Shown here: positions 9,202 through 17,475 of the stretch, piece after piece
How positions within the stretch are numbered: position 1 is the stretch's first letter
How the letters are laid out: each line of letters starts with the position of its first letter
Translations under genes and position numbers: made by a program
Source: G965207125 sp965207125
Lineage (GTDB): Bacteria > Pseudomonadota > Alphaproteobacteria > Puniceispirillales > UBA1172
Direction: 5' to 3'
Assembly (NCBI GenBank): GCA_965207125.1
Contig: OZ242263.1
Span: forward strand, 1,302,001 to 1,366,000
DNA: 64,000 bases
The notes under the pieces: model-generated
What the model was told of the DNA's origin: nothing
The model's database searches: none
The model's input: only the letters and a program-made list of their open reading frames with translations

Positions 9202-9573
9202 TTATGTATTGCGGGGCAACATCGGTCCTAAGGGCGCACCGCCAAGCACATGTCCATGCAGATGCGGGACTTCCTGATGAGCGTTTTTACCGATATTAAC
9301 GATCACCCGATAGCCATCCTCGGCGACACCGACTTGATCAGCAACTTTCGCGATTGCTCTTACCCAAGCGGCAATCTCCGCGTCAGAAGCGCGTGCAGCA
9401 AAATCGCTAAGATCCGTATATTTGCCTTTTGGTAACACCAGATAATGCTTTGATGCTTGGGGATTAATATCGGCAAAAGCGAATGTCTGATCATCTTCAC
9501 AGATAGCAGTTGCGGGCAAATACCCATCCAGAATTTTCGCGAAAATATTTTCGGGGTCATACGCCATGCTCAT
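9202..9573 (-). CDS. HIT-family nucleotide-binding protein (HinT-like)
   Basis: Small 123-residue histidine-triad hydrolase; family members act on purine nucleoside phosphoramidates. It shows IFAKILDGYLPA at the start and the active-site triad HLHGHVLGG (about residues 104-112) near the C-terminus. Its start overlaps the end of hisE by 17 bases, so it is the distal gene of the his operon in this genome. Such a HIT gene after hisE is common in alphaproteobacteria. Confidence 0.93.
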   Translation of the reverse strand: MSMAYDPENIFAKILDGYLPATAICEDDQTFAFADINPQASKHYLVLPKGKYTDLSDFAARASDAEIAAWVRAIAKVADQVGVAEDGYRVIVNIGKNAHQEVPHLHGHVLGGAPLGPMLPRNT

Positions 9574-9901
9574 CCTCCTTTAAGGTTTGTCGGCTATTTT
9601 TCTCATCGATGCCAGACATGGCGCGGCGTGCGGACAGTTCATCCCACAGTGCGTCAAGCGGTACATCACTCGCCGCTAGCAACACGAGCAGATGGTAAAG
9701 TACATCGGCGGCTTCAGCGACAATATCTTCCGTTTTACCGCTCATAGCGGCGATAATCATTTCTGAAGCTTCTTCACCGAGTTTGCGGGCCGGCAAGCTA
9801 GGAGCCTCGACCAAGAGCCGCGCGGTCCATGATTTTTTAGGGTCGGCTTCACGCCGAGACAAAATAACCTGATAAAGCTGGTCTGTAATATGGTCGGCCA
9901 T
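9557..9901 (-). CDS. hisE: Phosphoribosyl-ATP pyrophosphatase HisE
   Basis: Second step of histidine biosynthesis: hydrolyses phosphoribosyl-ATP to phosphoribosyl-AMP. The 114-residue protein is stand-alone (not fused to HisI). It has the all-alpha metal-binding motif KLGEEASEMIIAAM (about residues 40-53) and EAADVLYHLLVLLA (about 63-76). It lies 3 bases after hisF and overlaps the HIT gene. hisI, hisG and hisD are not in the window. Confidence 0.95.
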   Translation of the reverse strand: MADHITDQLYQVILSRREADPKKSWTARLLVEAPSLPARKLGEEASEMIIAAMSGKTEDIVAEAADVLYHLLVLLAASDVPLDALWDELSARRAMSGIDEKNSRQTLKEDEHGV

Positions 9902-9904
9902 AAT

Positions 9905-10672
9905 CTAATCTCCTATGCGGGTGACTATTCCCTCATCTTGCATATGTTTTTTGATCTCATCAAGACTAAGGATTCCGAAATGGAAAATTGACGCAGCCAA
10001 CACCGCTGAAGCATGGCCCAAGCGGATAGCATCGATCATATGCCGAGATGCTCCCGCTCCGCCCGAGGCTATAACCGGTACAGGGACAGCATCACTCACC
10101 GCGCGCGTCAATGGAATATCATAGCCATCACGTGTGCCATCAGCATCCATCGAGGTCAACAAAATCTCTCCCGCACCAAGATGACATCCTTCTTCTGCCC
10201 ATGCTACAGCGTCTTGTCCGGTCGGAATTTTACCGCCATGGGTGTAAACTTCAAACCATCCCTCGCTATTGCGGCGGGCATCGATAGCTAACACCACGCA
10301 TTGACTGCCGAATCGGTCGGACGCGCGAGTGATCAGCGAGGGGGTCTTAACGGCGGCTGAGTTAATCGAGATTTTATCGGCTCCCGCCAGCAGTAAGCGG
10401 CGAAAATCTTCCACCTCATTGACCCCTCCACCCACAGTAAGTGGCATAAAGCAATGATCAGCGACACGGCTAATGACTTCGGTGATGGCTTTTCGTCCTT
10501 CGATACTCGCTGAAATATCGAGAAAGCATAACTCGTCGGCACCGGCGGCATTATAGATTTGCGCTTGTTCAACAGGATCACCGGCATCGACAAGATCGAC
10601 AAAATTAATTCCTTTAACCACGCGTCCTTCGTGAACATCAAGGCAAGGAATCACACGAGTGGCGAGCATCAA
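9905..10672 (-). CDS. hisF: Imidazole glycerol phosphate synthase, cyclase subunit HisF
   Basis: Cyclase half of the HisH-HisF enzyme: uses ammonia from HisH to convert PRFAR to imidazole glycerol phosphate plus AICAR. It is a 255-residue beta/alpha barrel. It has the catalytic Asp in IPCLDVHEGRVVKGINF (Asp12), LTVGGGVNEVEDFRRLL, the second catalytic Asp in VLAIDARR, and the phosphate-binding VIASGGAGASRHM. It overlaps hisA by 4 bases. Confidence 0.98.
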   Translation of the reverse strand: MMLATRVIPCLDVHEGRVVKGINFVDLVDAGDPVEQAQIYNAAGADELCFLDISASIEGRKAITEVISRVADHCFMPLTVGGGVNEVEDFRRLLLAGADKISINSAAVKTPSLITRASDRFGSQCVVLAIDARRNSEGWFEVYTHGGKIPTGQDAVAWAEEGCHLGAGEILLTSMDADGTRDGYDIPLTRAVSDAVPVPVIASGGAGASRHMIDAIRLGHASAVLAASIFHFGILSLDEIKKHMQDEGIVTRIGD

Positions 10673-11391
10673 TGCGTCTCCGTCATCATGAATGAAAGCG
10701 CATCCTCAAGACCAATCCGCCCGTCATAAAGTGCCCTGCCAATAATCACACCCTCTATGGGCGTTTTCGCGAGGGCCACAAGATCATCGAGACTTGCGAC
10801 TCCGCCTGAGGCAATAATCGGAATTGAAACAGCCTCTGCTAAAGCAACAGTCGCCTTCTGGTTAACGCCTGTCAGCGCACCATCGCGTCCAATATCAGTA
10901 AAAATCACAGCACTGACTCCGCAATCCTCGAATCGCTTAACCAACTCGATCGCCGCAACATCGGACATTTCGAGCCATCCTTCGGTGGCGATCATGCCTT
11001 CTTTAGCATCCGCAGCAACAGCGATCTGGCCAGGAAAAATTTTAGCGGCCTGTCGGACGAGATCAGGGTTTTTCAGAGCGGCTGTGCCAAGCACCACACG
11101 GCTAATGCCTTGCTCAAGGTAGGTTTCAATATCCGCCATTTTTCGGATTCCACCCCCAAGCTGGATTTTACCGCCGATTTTAATCATGCGTTCGATCACG
11201 TCCTTATTAACAGCTTTGCCTTGAGCAGCGGCATCGAGATCGACACAATGAATCCAGACGGCCCCAGCATCGATAAATTGCCGCGCCTGATCGACCGGAT
11301 CAGGGTTATAGAGCGTTGCCTGATCGAAATCGCCGTGGCGAAGGCGCACGCAAACACCGCCACGGATATCGATAGCAGGATAGACAATCAT
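10669..11391 (-). CDS. hisA: ProFAR isomerase HisA
   Basis: Isomerises ProFAR to PRFAR (Amadori rearrangement) in histidine synthesis. It is a 240-residue beta/alpha barrel related to HisF. The first catalytic Asp is in YPAIDIRGG (Asp8). QLGGGIRKMADIE follows, then the second catalytic Asp in FTDIGRDGALTG, and IIASGGVASLDDL. It overlaps hisF downstream and the GNAT gene upstream by 4 bases each, so the GNAT gene is translationally embedded in the operon. Confidence 0.98.
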   Translation of the reverse strand: MIVYPAIDIRGGVCVRLRHGDFDQATLYNPDPVDQARQFIDAGAVWIHCVDLDAAAQGKAVNKDVIERMIKIGGKIQLGGGIRKMADIETYLEQGISRVVLGTAALKNPDLVRQAAKIFPGQIAVAADAKEGMIATEGWLEMSDVAAIELVKRFEDCGVSAVIFTDIGRDGALTGVNQKATVALAEAVSIPIIASGGVASLDDLVALAKTPIEGVIIGRALYDGRIGLEDALSFMMTETH

Positions 11392-11930
11392 GATATTTCC
11401 TTAAAATAATAATATCCGGTGACATATTTTTCATCGACGAAAGCATATTTAGAATGCTCTCCAAATCGTTTATATCCAGCAGATTCATAGCGTTTGATGG
11501 CTTGTTTCTGAGTTGATCGAACGTCGAGATTGATGACTTTGAATCCTTCACTTTTTGAAAATGCCTCTACCTCATCGAGCATCGAAGGTGCGAGTCCGTG
11601 TCCTCTTGCCCAAGGAGTAACAAAGAATGTTGTGAGGGTGCAGGCGAATTTTTGTGCTTCATTGTTGCCTGGCGGTCTGACGATCTGGCAGCTTGCGCCA
11701 ATCACCCCATCTATACGCCCAATAATGAGTTCGCGGTCACTAATCAACATGACACCGCGCCAATAATCTTCGAGGATATTACGAGATGGCATAGTCAGCC
11801 AGCCGAAACCACCACCATCGATAATCGCGGCTTCGGTGGCATCACATAATTCATGCAAGTCGCTTTTAGATAGGTTTCTGATCGTTTCAACATCAGTTAC
11901 GGGTTTGCGGGTATTAGAAGATACGTTCAT
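11388..11930 (-). CDS. GNAT-family N-acetyltransferase within the his operon
   Basis: A 180-residue acetyl-CoA-dependent acyltransferase of unknown substrate. The acetyl-CoA-binding motif A is visible as FFVTPWARGHGLAPSMLDE (about residues 107-125). It is followed by VINLDVRSTQKQAIKRYES and AGYKRFG, the usual motif B region. The 17-base gap from hisH and 4-base overlap with hisA place it inside the histidine operon. It is not a histidine-pathway enzyme, and whether it has a histidine-linked function is unknown. Confidence 0.85.
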   Translation of the reverse strand: MNVSSNTRKPVTDVETIRNLSKSDLHELCDATEAAIIDGGGFGWLTMPSRNILEDYWRGVMLISDRELIIGRIDGVIGASCQIVRPPGNNEAQKFACTLTTFFVTPWARGHGLAPSMLDEVEAFSKSEGFKVINLDVRSTQKQAIKRYESAGYKRFGEHSKYAFVDEKYVTGYYYFKEIS

Positions 11931-11947
11931 GGTGGTCTCCTTTCGGG

Positions 11948-12604
11948 TCAGGGGGTCCAGCGCATCCAGTTAGTGAGGATTTGCTGTCCGACATATTGGC
12001 TTTTTTCAGGGTGAAACTGGACACCGAGCGTGGTGTTATCAGCAACAGCGGCGGTGATGATATCACCATAATCGGTGGTGGCAATGATCTTATCGGCGGG
12101 GGCCCTGACAAGATGATAGCCATGAAGAAAATAAACACGTGATTGCGGCTGGACGCCATCAAACAACGGGTGATCATCGTTGTGAAAATCTAGGGTGTTC
12201 CAGCCCATATGTGGCACTTTGCGTCTCGCGCCGTTATGGTCTGGCTTAAGGGGTTTGACGTCGCCGCCTAGCCAGTTCAGCCCAGATGTAATAACGCCTT
12301 CATCACCAGATGAAGCCAACAGCTGCATACCGACACAGATGCCGAGAAAAGGACGGCACTTGATTCTGGCAACGTTTTCGAGCGCTTCGACCATACCGGG
12401 AATGGCGTCTAGTGCTTGGCGGCAATCGGCGAAACTACCTACTCCTGGCAAGACAAGATAATCCGCCTCGGCTATCTTTTTCGGATCATCACTGACAGAG
12501 ATCAAACGAGGCAGTTTAGCGTCAGTAGCGGCAGTTTCCAGAGATTTAACCACTGAGCGTAGATTCCCTGACCCATAATCGACAACCACGAGTTTCATGG
12601 TCAT
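11948..12604 (-). CDS. hisH: Imidazole glycerol phosphate synthase, glutaminase subunit HisH
   Basis: Class I glutamine amidotransferase that supplies ammonia to HisF. It shows the N-terminal VVDYGSGNLRSVVKSL, LVLPGVGSF, the nucleophile Cys in FLGICVGMQLL (about residue 90) and the His-Glu pair in FHPEKSQYVG near the C-terminus. The ATG at 12604 shares one base with the hisB stop; a TTG at 12607 and an ATG at 12598 are alternatives. The length of about 218 residues is normal. Confidence 0.97.
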   Translation of the reverse strand: MTMKLVVVDYGSGNLRSVVKSLETAATDAKLPRLISVSDDPKKIAEADYLVLPGVGSFADCRQALDAIPGMVEALENVARIKCRPFLGICVGMQLLASSGDEGVITSGLNWLGGDVKPLKPDHNGARRKVPHMGWNTLDFHNDDHPLFDGVQPQSRVYFLHGYHLVRAPADKIIATTDYGDIITAAVADNTTLGVQFHPEKSQYVGQQILTNWMRWTP

Positions 12605-13227
12605 CAACGTCCCCTACCCAGTGCACCTTTCGTCGACGGGATGGAATCGGGCGATTTTGGATCGATGGCGATGGCATAGCGCAAAGCGCGGGCGGTAGCC
12701 TTAAAGCATGATTCAATGATGTGGTGTGCGTTGGTACCATAGAGATTGCGGATATGAAGCGTCATGGCGGTGGCTGAGGTAAACGCTTGGAAGAATTCTT
12801 GGAAAACTTCAGTATCGACCTCGCCCAGTTTTGGTGAAGGGAAAGCTACATCCCAAACAAGATAAGGCCGCCCAGACAAATCGACAGCGACCTGGGTCAA
12901 AGCCTCATCCATCGGCGTAAGCGCGTCGCCATAGCGGCGGATTCCGCGCCTGTCACCCAGAGCGTCAGAAAGTGCCGCACCCAAAGCCCAGCCGCAATCC
13001 TCTATAGTATGATGAGCATCAATGTGAAGATCGCCCTTGGCGTTCAAAGAAATATCGATCAACGCGTGACGGCCGAGTTGGTCGATCATGTGATCAAAAA
13101 ATCCGATACCGGTCTTGCAGTCAACCTGTCCTTGACCATCAAGGGCAAGTTTTGCAGTAATTTGTGTTTCGCGCGTCTGGCGATTGACCTCTGCCTCACG
13201 GCAAAAGTCTTTTTTAGCAGTTGTCAT
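12604..13227 (-). CDS. hisB: Imidazoleglycerol-phosphate dehydratase HisB
   Basis: Dehydrates imidazole glycerol phosphate to imidazole acetol phosphate. It is a monofunctional 207-residue form without the histidinol-phosphatase domain. The manganese-binding His clusters are visible: FFDHMIDQLGRHAL, DAHHTIEDCG and a third HHIIESCFKATARAL near residue 170. It is first of hisB-hisH-GNAT-hisA-hisF-hisE-HIT. A candidate promoter and an inverted repeat lie just upstream. Confidence 0.98.
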   Translation of the reverse strand: MTTAKKDFCREAEVNRQTRETQITAKLALDGQGQVDCKTGIGFFDHMIDQLGRHALIDISLNAKGDLHIDAHHTIEDCGWALGAALSDALGDRRGIRRYGDALTPMDEALTQVAVDLSGRPYLVWDVAFPSPKLGEVDTEVFQEFFQAFTSATAMTLHIRNLYGTNAHHIIESCFKATARALRYAIAIDPKSPDSIPSTKGALGRGR

Positions 13228-13244
13228 AGCAGGTTTCCTTACGC

Positions 13245-13293
13245 TTTATCGCCTGACGATGCTTTCCTAGCAAAAAATGGCGGAATTTGCTAG
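13245..13293 (-). promoter_or_regulatory. Candidate his operon promoter overlapping an inverted repeat
   Basis: Read on the minus strand, TTGCTA (13273-13268) and GATAAA (13250-13245) are 17 bp apart, giving a plausible sigma-70 promoter in front of hisB. The -35 box lies in one arm of a perfect 8-bp inverted repeat, CTAGCAAA at 13267-13274 and TTTGCTAG at 13286-13293. The repeat could be an operator, or the end of the upstream XRE transcript. There is no T-run, so a classical terminator is less likely. Confidence 0.4.
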
Positions 13294-13297
13294 CACT

Positions 13298-13678
13298 TTA
13301 AGATGAAGGGTTTTTGAGATCTTGTTTTTTTTTATGCAACCAATCAAGTGCGGCCTGAATTTCCCGGTCATCGAGTTGAGGCAATAACGCGGCGAAAAGA
13401 TTAGCGGCGTGAGTTGCCTCGCTGCCAAGATTTTCAGTATCGATAACAACACGGGGGCGCGAGACAAGCGCAAGATTTTTCAGATTTTCCGCGTCATCCC
13501 AGATTAATCCCAGCATCGCACAGATCTGATCGATCAGCACCGCCGAGGGTTGCCCGCATTTACCGCGTTCGAGTTTTGACAGATATGCTGATGACACATG
13601 CAGACGCTCGGCCATTTTCTCCATCGTCATATTGTGTTGGACGCGCAAGGCCCTGATATGAAGTCCGAAAGGCGTCAA
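13298..13678 (-). CDS. XRE-family helix-turn-helix regulator
   Basis: Small DNA-binding protein of about 126 residues. A Cro/C1-type helix-turn-helix spans LHIRALRVQHNMTMEKMAER and LHVSSAYLSKLERGKCGQPS, followed by a helical C-terminus ending in a lysine-rich tail. The TTG at 13678 overlaps the Smr stop codon (TTGA) and is the preferred start. An upstream TTG at 13759 would give 153 residues but overlaps Smr by 85 bases. It is distal to the Smr gene and 70 bp before hisB, so it could bind the repeat there (inference). Similar HTH genes follow an Smr gene in other alphaproteobacteria. Confidence 0.82.
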   Translation of the reverse strand: MTPFGLHIRALRVQHNMTMEKMAERLHVSSAYLSKLERGKCGQPSAVLIDQICAMLGLIWDDAENLKNLALVSRPRVVIDTENLGSEATHAANLFAALLPQLDDREIQAALDWLHKKKQDLKNPSS

Positions 13679-14244
13679 TTTTTTGCACGTGAAGGTCGGT
13701 CTCGCCGCAATTGGAGATACCACGCGCCCCCGCCACCGTCTTTTGGTTTTGCCTGACAAAAAGCGACCACTTGCTCAGAAAGAGGCGGCGTGTTCAGCCA
13801 TTTTGGCAGTGATTGCCGCAGAATACCATTGCCACCTTGCCCTTTTCCAGTGATTACCAGCACGCGCCGATGTCCAGCATGTTTTGCATCAGCAATAAAT
13901 AATTTCAGTCTTCTCACTGCCTCATTCACGTTCAACCCATGCAAATCAGTCCGCGCTGACAAGGCCACAGTGCCAGTTTCAAGTTTTTTCGCATCAGCAT
14001 CGGAGATCCCGTGACGTTCTCCCTTATCGAGATTGATAGGACGCAAAACCACAGGTGGCGGCACAACTGTAATTGCTTTGGCCTGCTTCAGCTTAGACTG
14101 TTTAGGTGCAGGGGGCGGCGGCGCGGGTTGCTTCGGCCGGGATTGTGGAGGTAAAGACGTTACGTGACGATCACTTTTCATTGGTGTCACGCTGTGCATA
14201 ACTTTCTGCCAAAGCCCGTCGTCGTCATCCTTTCGTTGAGGCAT
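13675..14244 (-). CDS. Smr-domain protein
   Basis: A 189-residue protein with a Pro/Gln/Lys-rich disordered N-terminal half (about residues 1-90) and a C-terminal Smr domain. The domain is marked by TDLHGLNVNEAVRRLKLFI (about 96-114), VLVITGKGQGGNGILRQSLP and GGGGAWYLQLRR. Smr domains are nucleases, some acting in ribosome rescue or mismatch-related processes; the substrate here is unknown. It lies 5 bases after the Tim44-like gene and overlaps the XRE gene. Confidence 0.92.
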   Translation of the reverse strand: MPQRKDDDDGLWQKVMHSVTPMKSDRHVTSLPPQSRPKQPAPPPPAPKQSKLKQAKAITVVPPPVVLRPINLDKGERHGISDADAKKLETGTVALSARTDLHGLNVNEAVRRLKLFIADAKHAGHRRVLVITGKGQGGNGILRQSLPKWLNTPPLSEQVVAFCQAKPKDGGGGAWYLQLRRDRPSRAKN

Positions 14245-14249
14245 GGTGT

Positions 14250-14882
14250 CTATTCCGTGACAACTTCAGTCTCGACCAAAAGCCAGTTGGGATTACTTGC
14301 TGTCACGTCGCGCTCAAAGGTCCATTGATCGACAAAAGTTTCCTCACTGTCGAGGTCGTTATCGATAAGCGTACCATCTTCAGCCTTAAGACAGCGCTTC
14401 TGCAGCGAGTTAAACTCGACCACAATGCTAGCCATTCCATCACTAATAGTGGCGGTGATAATTTCCACGGTGTTGATTTTAACCAATGTGATCGACAAAT
14501 CTTCGCCCGCGATGTTGCGTTCATGGATGGCATCAACAAAACTAGCGTTCATCTCATAACCGAGAAGCGGTTTGAGGCTTTCTGTATCACCTTCGGCAAA
14601 ATATTTAAGAATAACCGCGTAAGCCTGTTTAGCACCATCAAGAAACGCCTGCTTGCTAAAATGCGGGTCAGTAGCAATGATCGCCTCAAGCCCTTCGCCT
14701 GACGTCGGAGTTTCAGCGATGAGTTTTGACGCCGGAGAATCGTCTACTTCAGAGACAGATCTGTTTTGTCGTGATGGTTTCTGCTCAAATCCATCACGTC
14801 TTCCTAACACTGATCTAAGTCTGAAAATCAGGAAAACCGCAAGTACGGCGAAAATCAGGATATCAATAAAAGAGGCGCTCAT
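14250..14882 (-). CDS. Tim44-like domain membrane protein
   Basis: Protein of 210 residues with one N-terminal membrane helix (IDILIFAVLAVFLIFRLRSVL) and a C-terminal Tim44/MBA1-like domain (about residues 75-210). That family binds membranes or import-motor partners in mitochondria; its bacterial role is poorly defined. The start is the ATG at 14882, preceded by TAGGAG about 7 bases upstream; the longer TTG start at 14915 would include this ribosome site in the coding sequence. It is divergent from fxsA, as in other alphaproteobacteria, near secB. Confidence 0.88.
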   Translation of the reverse strand: MSASFIDILIFAVLAVFLIFRLRSVLGRRDGFEQKPSRQNRSVSEVDDSPASKLIAETPTSGEGLEAIIATDPHFSKQAFLDGAKQAYAVILKYFAEGDTESLKPLLGYEMNASFVDAIHERNIAGEDLSITLVKINTVEIITATISDGMASIVVEFNSLQKRCLKAEDGTLIDNDLDSEETFVDQWTFERDVTASNPNWLLVETEVVTE

Positions 14883-15008
14883 TAATTTTCTCCTATGTGA
14901 GACCGCGCTGATCAACTATAACCATTTGCATAATCCCATGTATCCCTCTAAAAATAGACATACTAGATTAAAACAGCAAGATGTGCTTTTGAAATAGATT
15001 AATTTTGG

Positions 15009-15512
15009 ATGGAAAAATTAGCAATGACAGGGCTTTTTATCTTTGCAGGCGTGATTGGCATTATCTGGATCGAAGTGATTTTTTTCGGTCTCATTGGCGG
15101 TACGATAGGGGTTTTACCGACAATTATTGGCGTTTTCTTAACGGCGATGCTTGGAATTCGCCTTTCGCGTTATTATTTCAGCAAGATGATGACCAACCAA
15201 ATGACAATGATGATGCATACGCATGACGATGTGATGATGGAACCTCCGCAGCAAAGTGCTATAATAGCGCCAGTTTTTGGGGCCGTGCTATTGCTTATCC
15301 CCGGCTACGCGACTGATGCACTCGGTTTAATATTTTTTATTCCGGGGCTTGGTGGTTATCTCGCAGCACTGTTGCTAAGATTACCGATAAGGCCCATGGC
15401 TGGAAGGATGCAGTATTTTTACGCAGGGTCAACGCCATATGAATCGCCCCAAGAAGAAGAAGAAGACGAACAAATAACGATCATCGAGGGCAAAATAGAG
15501 AAATCTGAATAA
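15009..15512 (+). CDS. fxsA: FxsA-family membrane protein
   Basis: A 167-residue inner-membrane protein of the FxsA family (in E. coli it reduces exclusion of phage T7 when overproduced). Hydrophobic segments are GLFIFAGVIGIIWIEVIFFG (about 8-27), GVLPTIIGVFLTAMLG, a Met-rich middle (about 58-77), and IIAPVFGAVLLLIPGYATDA with LIFFIPGLGGYLAALLLRLP. The tail is acidic (runs of Glu). It is divergent from the Tim44-like gene and 42 bp before secB. Confidence 0.9.
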   Translation: MEKLAMTGLFIFAGVIGIIWIEVIFFGLIGGTIGVLPTIIGVFLTAMLGIRLSRYYFSKMMTNQMTMMMHTHDDVMMEPPQQSAIIAPVFGAVLLLIPGYATDALGLIFFIPGLGGYLAALLLRLPIRPMAGRMQYFYAGSTPYESPQEEEEDEQITIIEGKIEKSE

Positions 15513-15554
15513 GATTCAATCAAGCATATCAACCAAAAATGAGGAGATTTACGA

Positions 15555-16166
15555 ATGACAGAGACCAACGATAAGACAGCTGAACAGGATGGTTCGCAGG
15601 AGCTAACAGGCCAGCAACAAATCACTTTTCACCACCACTACATCAAGGACTTATCGCTTGAAAACCCTGGCGCACCCAAAAATTTGGGCGATTCGAGCCT
15701 GCCTCATCCCGAAATGACTATTAACGTTAAAGCGAGCTCGCGCGTTCTATCAAGAGAAGACCGGCGTTATGAAGTGATGTTGGTAATAAACGCAACCGCC
15801 AAGCGTCAGGATGAGACTGTTTATATCGCTGAAATCGCTTACGGCGGCGATATTTCATTGCCAAAAGATGTTCATGAAAACATGATTCACCCACTCGTGA
15901 TGATCGAGGGGCCGCGTCATCTCTTCCCGTTTGTGCGGATGCTACTCAGCACAATAACACGTGAGGCTGGTTTTCCACCTCTTAATGTCCAACCGATTGA
16001 TTTTGTGCGGCTTTACGAACTTCAGATGCAAAATCGCCAACGTCAAATGGACAGCCAAGATGCTAACCAGACAGGCAATGGTAGCACTCCGATCGGAGGG
16101 ACCACTAAGAAAAAACCAGCGCCAACAAAAGCAAAGAAAACTGCGAGAAAGCCAAGCAAAAAATAG
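15555..16166 (+). CDS. secB: Protein-export chaperone SecB with a lysine-rich C-terminal tail
   Basis: Cytosolic chaperone that keeps preproteins unfolded and delivers them to SecA. The core is clear: QITFHHHYIKDLSLENPGAP (about residues 23-42), INATAKRQDETVYIAEIAYG, and PRHLFPFVRMLLSTITREAG with GFPPLNVQPIDFVRLYEL. At 203 residues it is about 40 longer than typical SecB. The extra C-terminus is Gln/Gly/Thr-rich and ends in a basic Lys/Pro/Ala segment with about nine lysines in the last 25 residues. A GAGGAG-like site precedes the ATG. It converges on dnaQ with a 3-bp gap. Confidence 0.95.
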   Translation: MTETNDKTAEQDGSQELTGQQQITFHHHYIKDLSLENPGAPKNLGDSSLPHPEMTINVKASSRVLSREDRRYEVMLVINATAKRQDETVYIAEIAYGGDISLPKDVHENMIHPLVMIEGPRHLFPFVRMLLSTITREAGFPPLNVQPIDFVRLYELQMQNRQRQMDSQDANQTGNGSTPIGGTTKKKPAPTKAKKTARKPSKK

Positions 16167-16169
16167 CGC

Positions 16170-16871
16170 TCACTCGCGGCGGCTAGATGACCAAAGTACG
16201 TTAGGAATCGTCTCAAGGAATTTTTCATGCGCGTCCAGTTCGGCGACACTTGGCGGAAAATCGCGCGGCGTCCGCGGTTCACCATCAGGCATAACGAGAA
16301 CATCGGCGACTACGGATGTCTGATGCGCCGCATCCTCAGTCTTGATCAGATCAGGTTGTTTGCCACCGATCAGTTCTACATAGACGTCGACCAACAACTC
16401 AGCATCAAGCATCGCGCCATGGAGTTCGCGCATCGTATTATCTATTCCAAAACGCTGACAGAGGGCATCTAGGCTGGCGTGAGCGCCGGGGAATTTACGC
16501 CGCGCCATGCTGAGGGTATCTATAACTCGCTCGTCTTCTATTGATGGTTTTTTAACACGCTCAAGTTCAGCGTTGATAAAGCCCATATCGAAAGCGGCGT
16601 TATGAATCACCAATCTAGCATCACCAATAAAATCGAGAAACTTATCAACAATATCGGCGAAAACCGGTTCGTCCTTGAGCTGCTCATTAGTGATTCCATG
16701 AACAGCAGTAGCCCCAGTATCGATCGGACGTTCAGGGTTGATATAGAAATGAAAACGCTGTCCGGTGCGGATATAATTATCCAACTCGATAGCACCGATT
16801 TCGATAATCCGGTGGCCTGATGAGACTTCAAGACCAGTGGTTTCGGTATCGATGACAATATCACGCTGCAT
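16170..16871 (-). CDS. dnaQ: DNA polymerase III epsilon subunit (3'-5' proofreading exonuclease)
   Basis: Proofreading exonuclease of the replicase, DEDDh type. Motif Exo I is IVIDTETTGLE (residues 4-14). Exo II is around VIHNAAFDMGFINAEL, and Exo III has the catalytic His in ELHGAMLDAELLVDVYVEL. The C-terminal tail (about 185-233) would bind the alpha subunit. The ATG at 16871 is preferred (GGAGA ribosome site 6 bases upstream); the TTG at 16883 is an alternative. It overlaps coaE by 11 bases; dnaQ-coaE-maf-ppsR is a typical alphaproteobacterial cluster next to the origin. Confidence 0.97.
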   Translation of the reverse strand: MQRDIVIDTETTGLEVSSGHRIIEIGAIELDNYIRTGQRFHFYINPERPIDTGATAVHGITNEQLKDEPVFADIVDKFLDFIGDARLVIHNAAFDMGFINAELERVKKPSIEDERVIDTLSMARRKFPGAHASLDALCQRFGIDNTMRELHGAMLDAELLVDVYVELIGGKQPDLIKTEDAAHQTSVVADVLVMPDGEPRTPRDFPPSVAELDAHEKFLETIPNVLWSSSRRE

Positions 16872-17475
16872 TTTTATCTCCAATCATCAGAAGCTCACGC
16901 AAGATCCGCCTGACATACCATCTAGCAACACGTTTGCCGTAACCAGTCGGAATCACATAATCAGCACGCCCGCGCTTTTCAGCATCGCTTAATTGCACTG
17001 CCAGAATCGCCTCAAAGCGTTCCTCATCCATCCCCTCACGCTCCATCGCTCGTCTCTGTTGCGTCCACATAGGGGCCGACACTACAGCGACCTTATCACA
17101 GAAAATCTCGTTTTTAATCTCATAAAGAAGAGGAATATCGAAAACAACCAACCGCTGACCGTCATGCTCCATCTTGCTTAGCCATCTATCGCGGTCAGCG
17201 CTAACCAGAGGGTGCAAAATCCCCTCAAGCTGACGCCGTTTACGCTGGTTAGCAAAAATGTCAGAAGCGATAATTTTTCGCGCAAGCGCTCCGTCAGGCA
17301 TAACCGCGTGAGGAAAAAGCTTTGCTACTTCACCCACCACCATGTCATCCCGCGCCAGCAAAGTACGGACGACCTCGTCCGAATCGTGAACCGCGATCCC
17401 CTCGTCACGTATCATCTCAGCGATTGTCGATTTACCCATCGCTACCGAACCGGTCAATCCAAGCCTGATCACCAT
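16861..17475 (-). CDS. coaE: Dephospho-CoA kinase
   Basis: Last step of coenzyme A synthesis: phosphorylates the 3'-OH of dephospho-CoA with ATP. The 204-residue P-loop kinase has RLGLTGSVAMGKSTIAEMI (Walker A, residues 4-22), HDSDEVVRTLL, FDIPLLYE (about residue 113) and the C-terminal SDAEKRGRADYVI. It directly follows maf (adjacent bases) and overlaps dnaQ. Confidence 0.97.
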   Translation of the reverse strand: MVIRLGLTGSVAMGKSTIAEMIRDEGIAVHDSDEVVRTLLARDDMVVGEVAKLFPHAVMPDGALARKIIASDIFANQRKRRQLEGILHPLVSADRDRWLSKMEHDGQRLVVFDIPLLYEIKNEIFCDKVAVVSAPMWTQQRRAMEREGMDEERFEAILAVQLSDAEKRGRADYVIPTGYGKRVARWYVRRILRELLMIGDKNAA

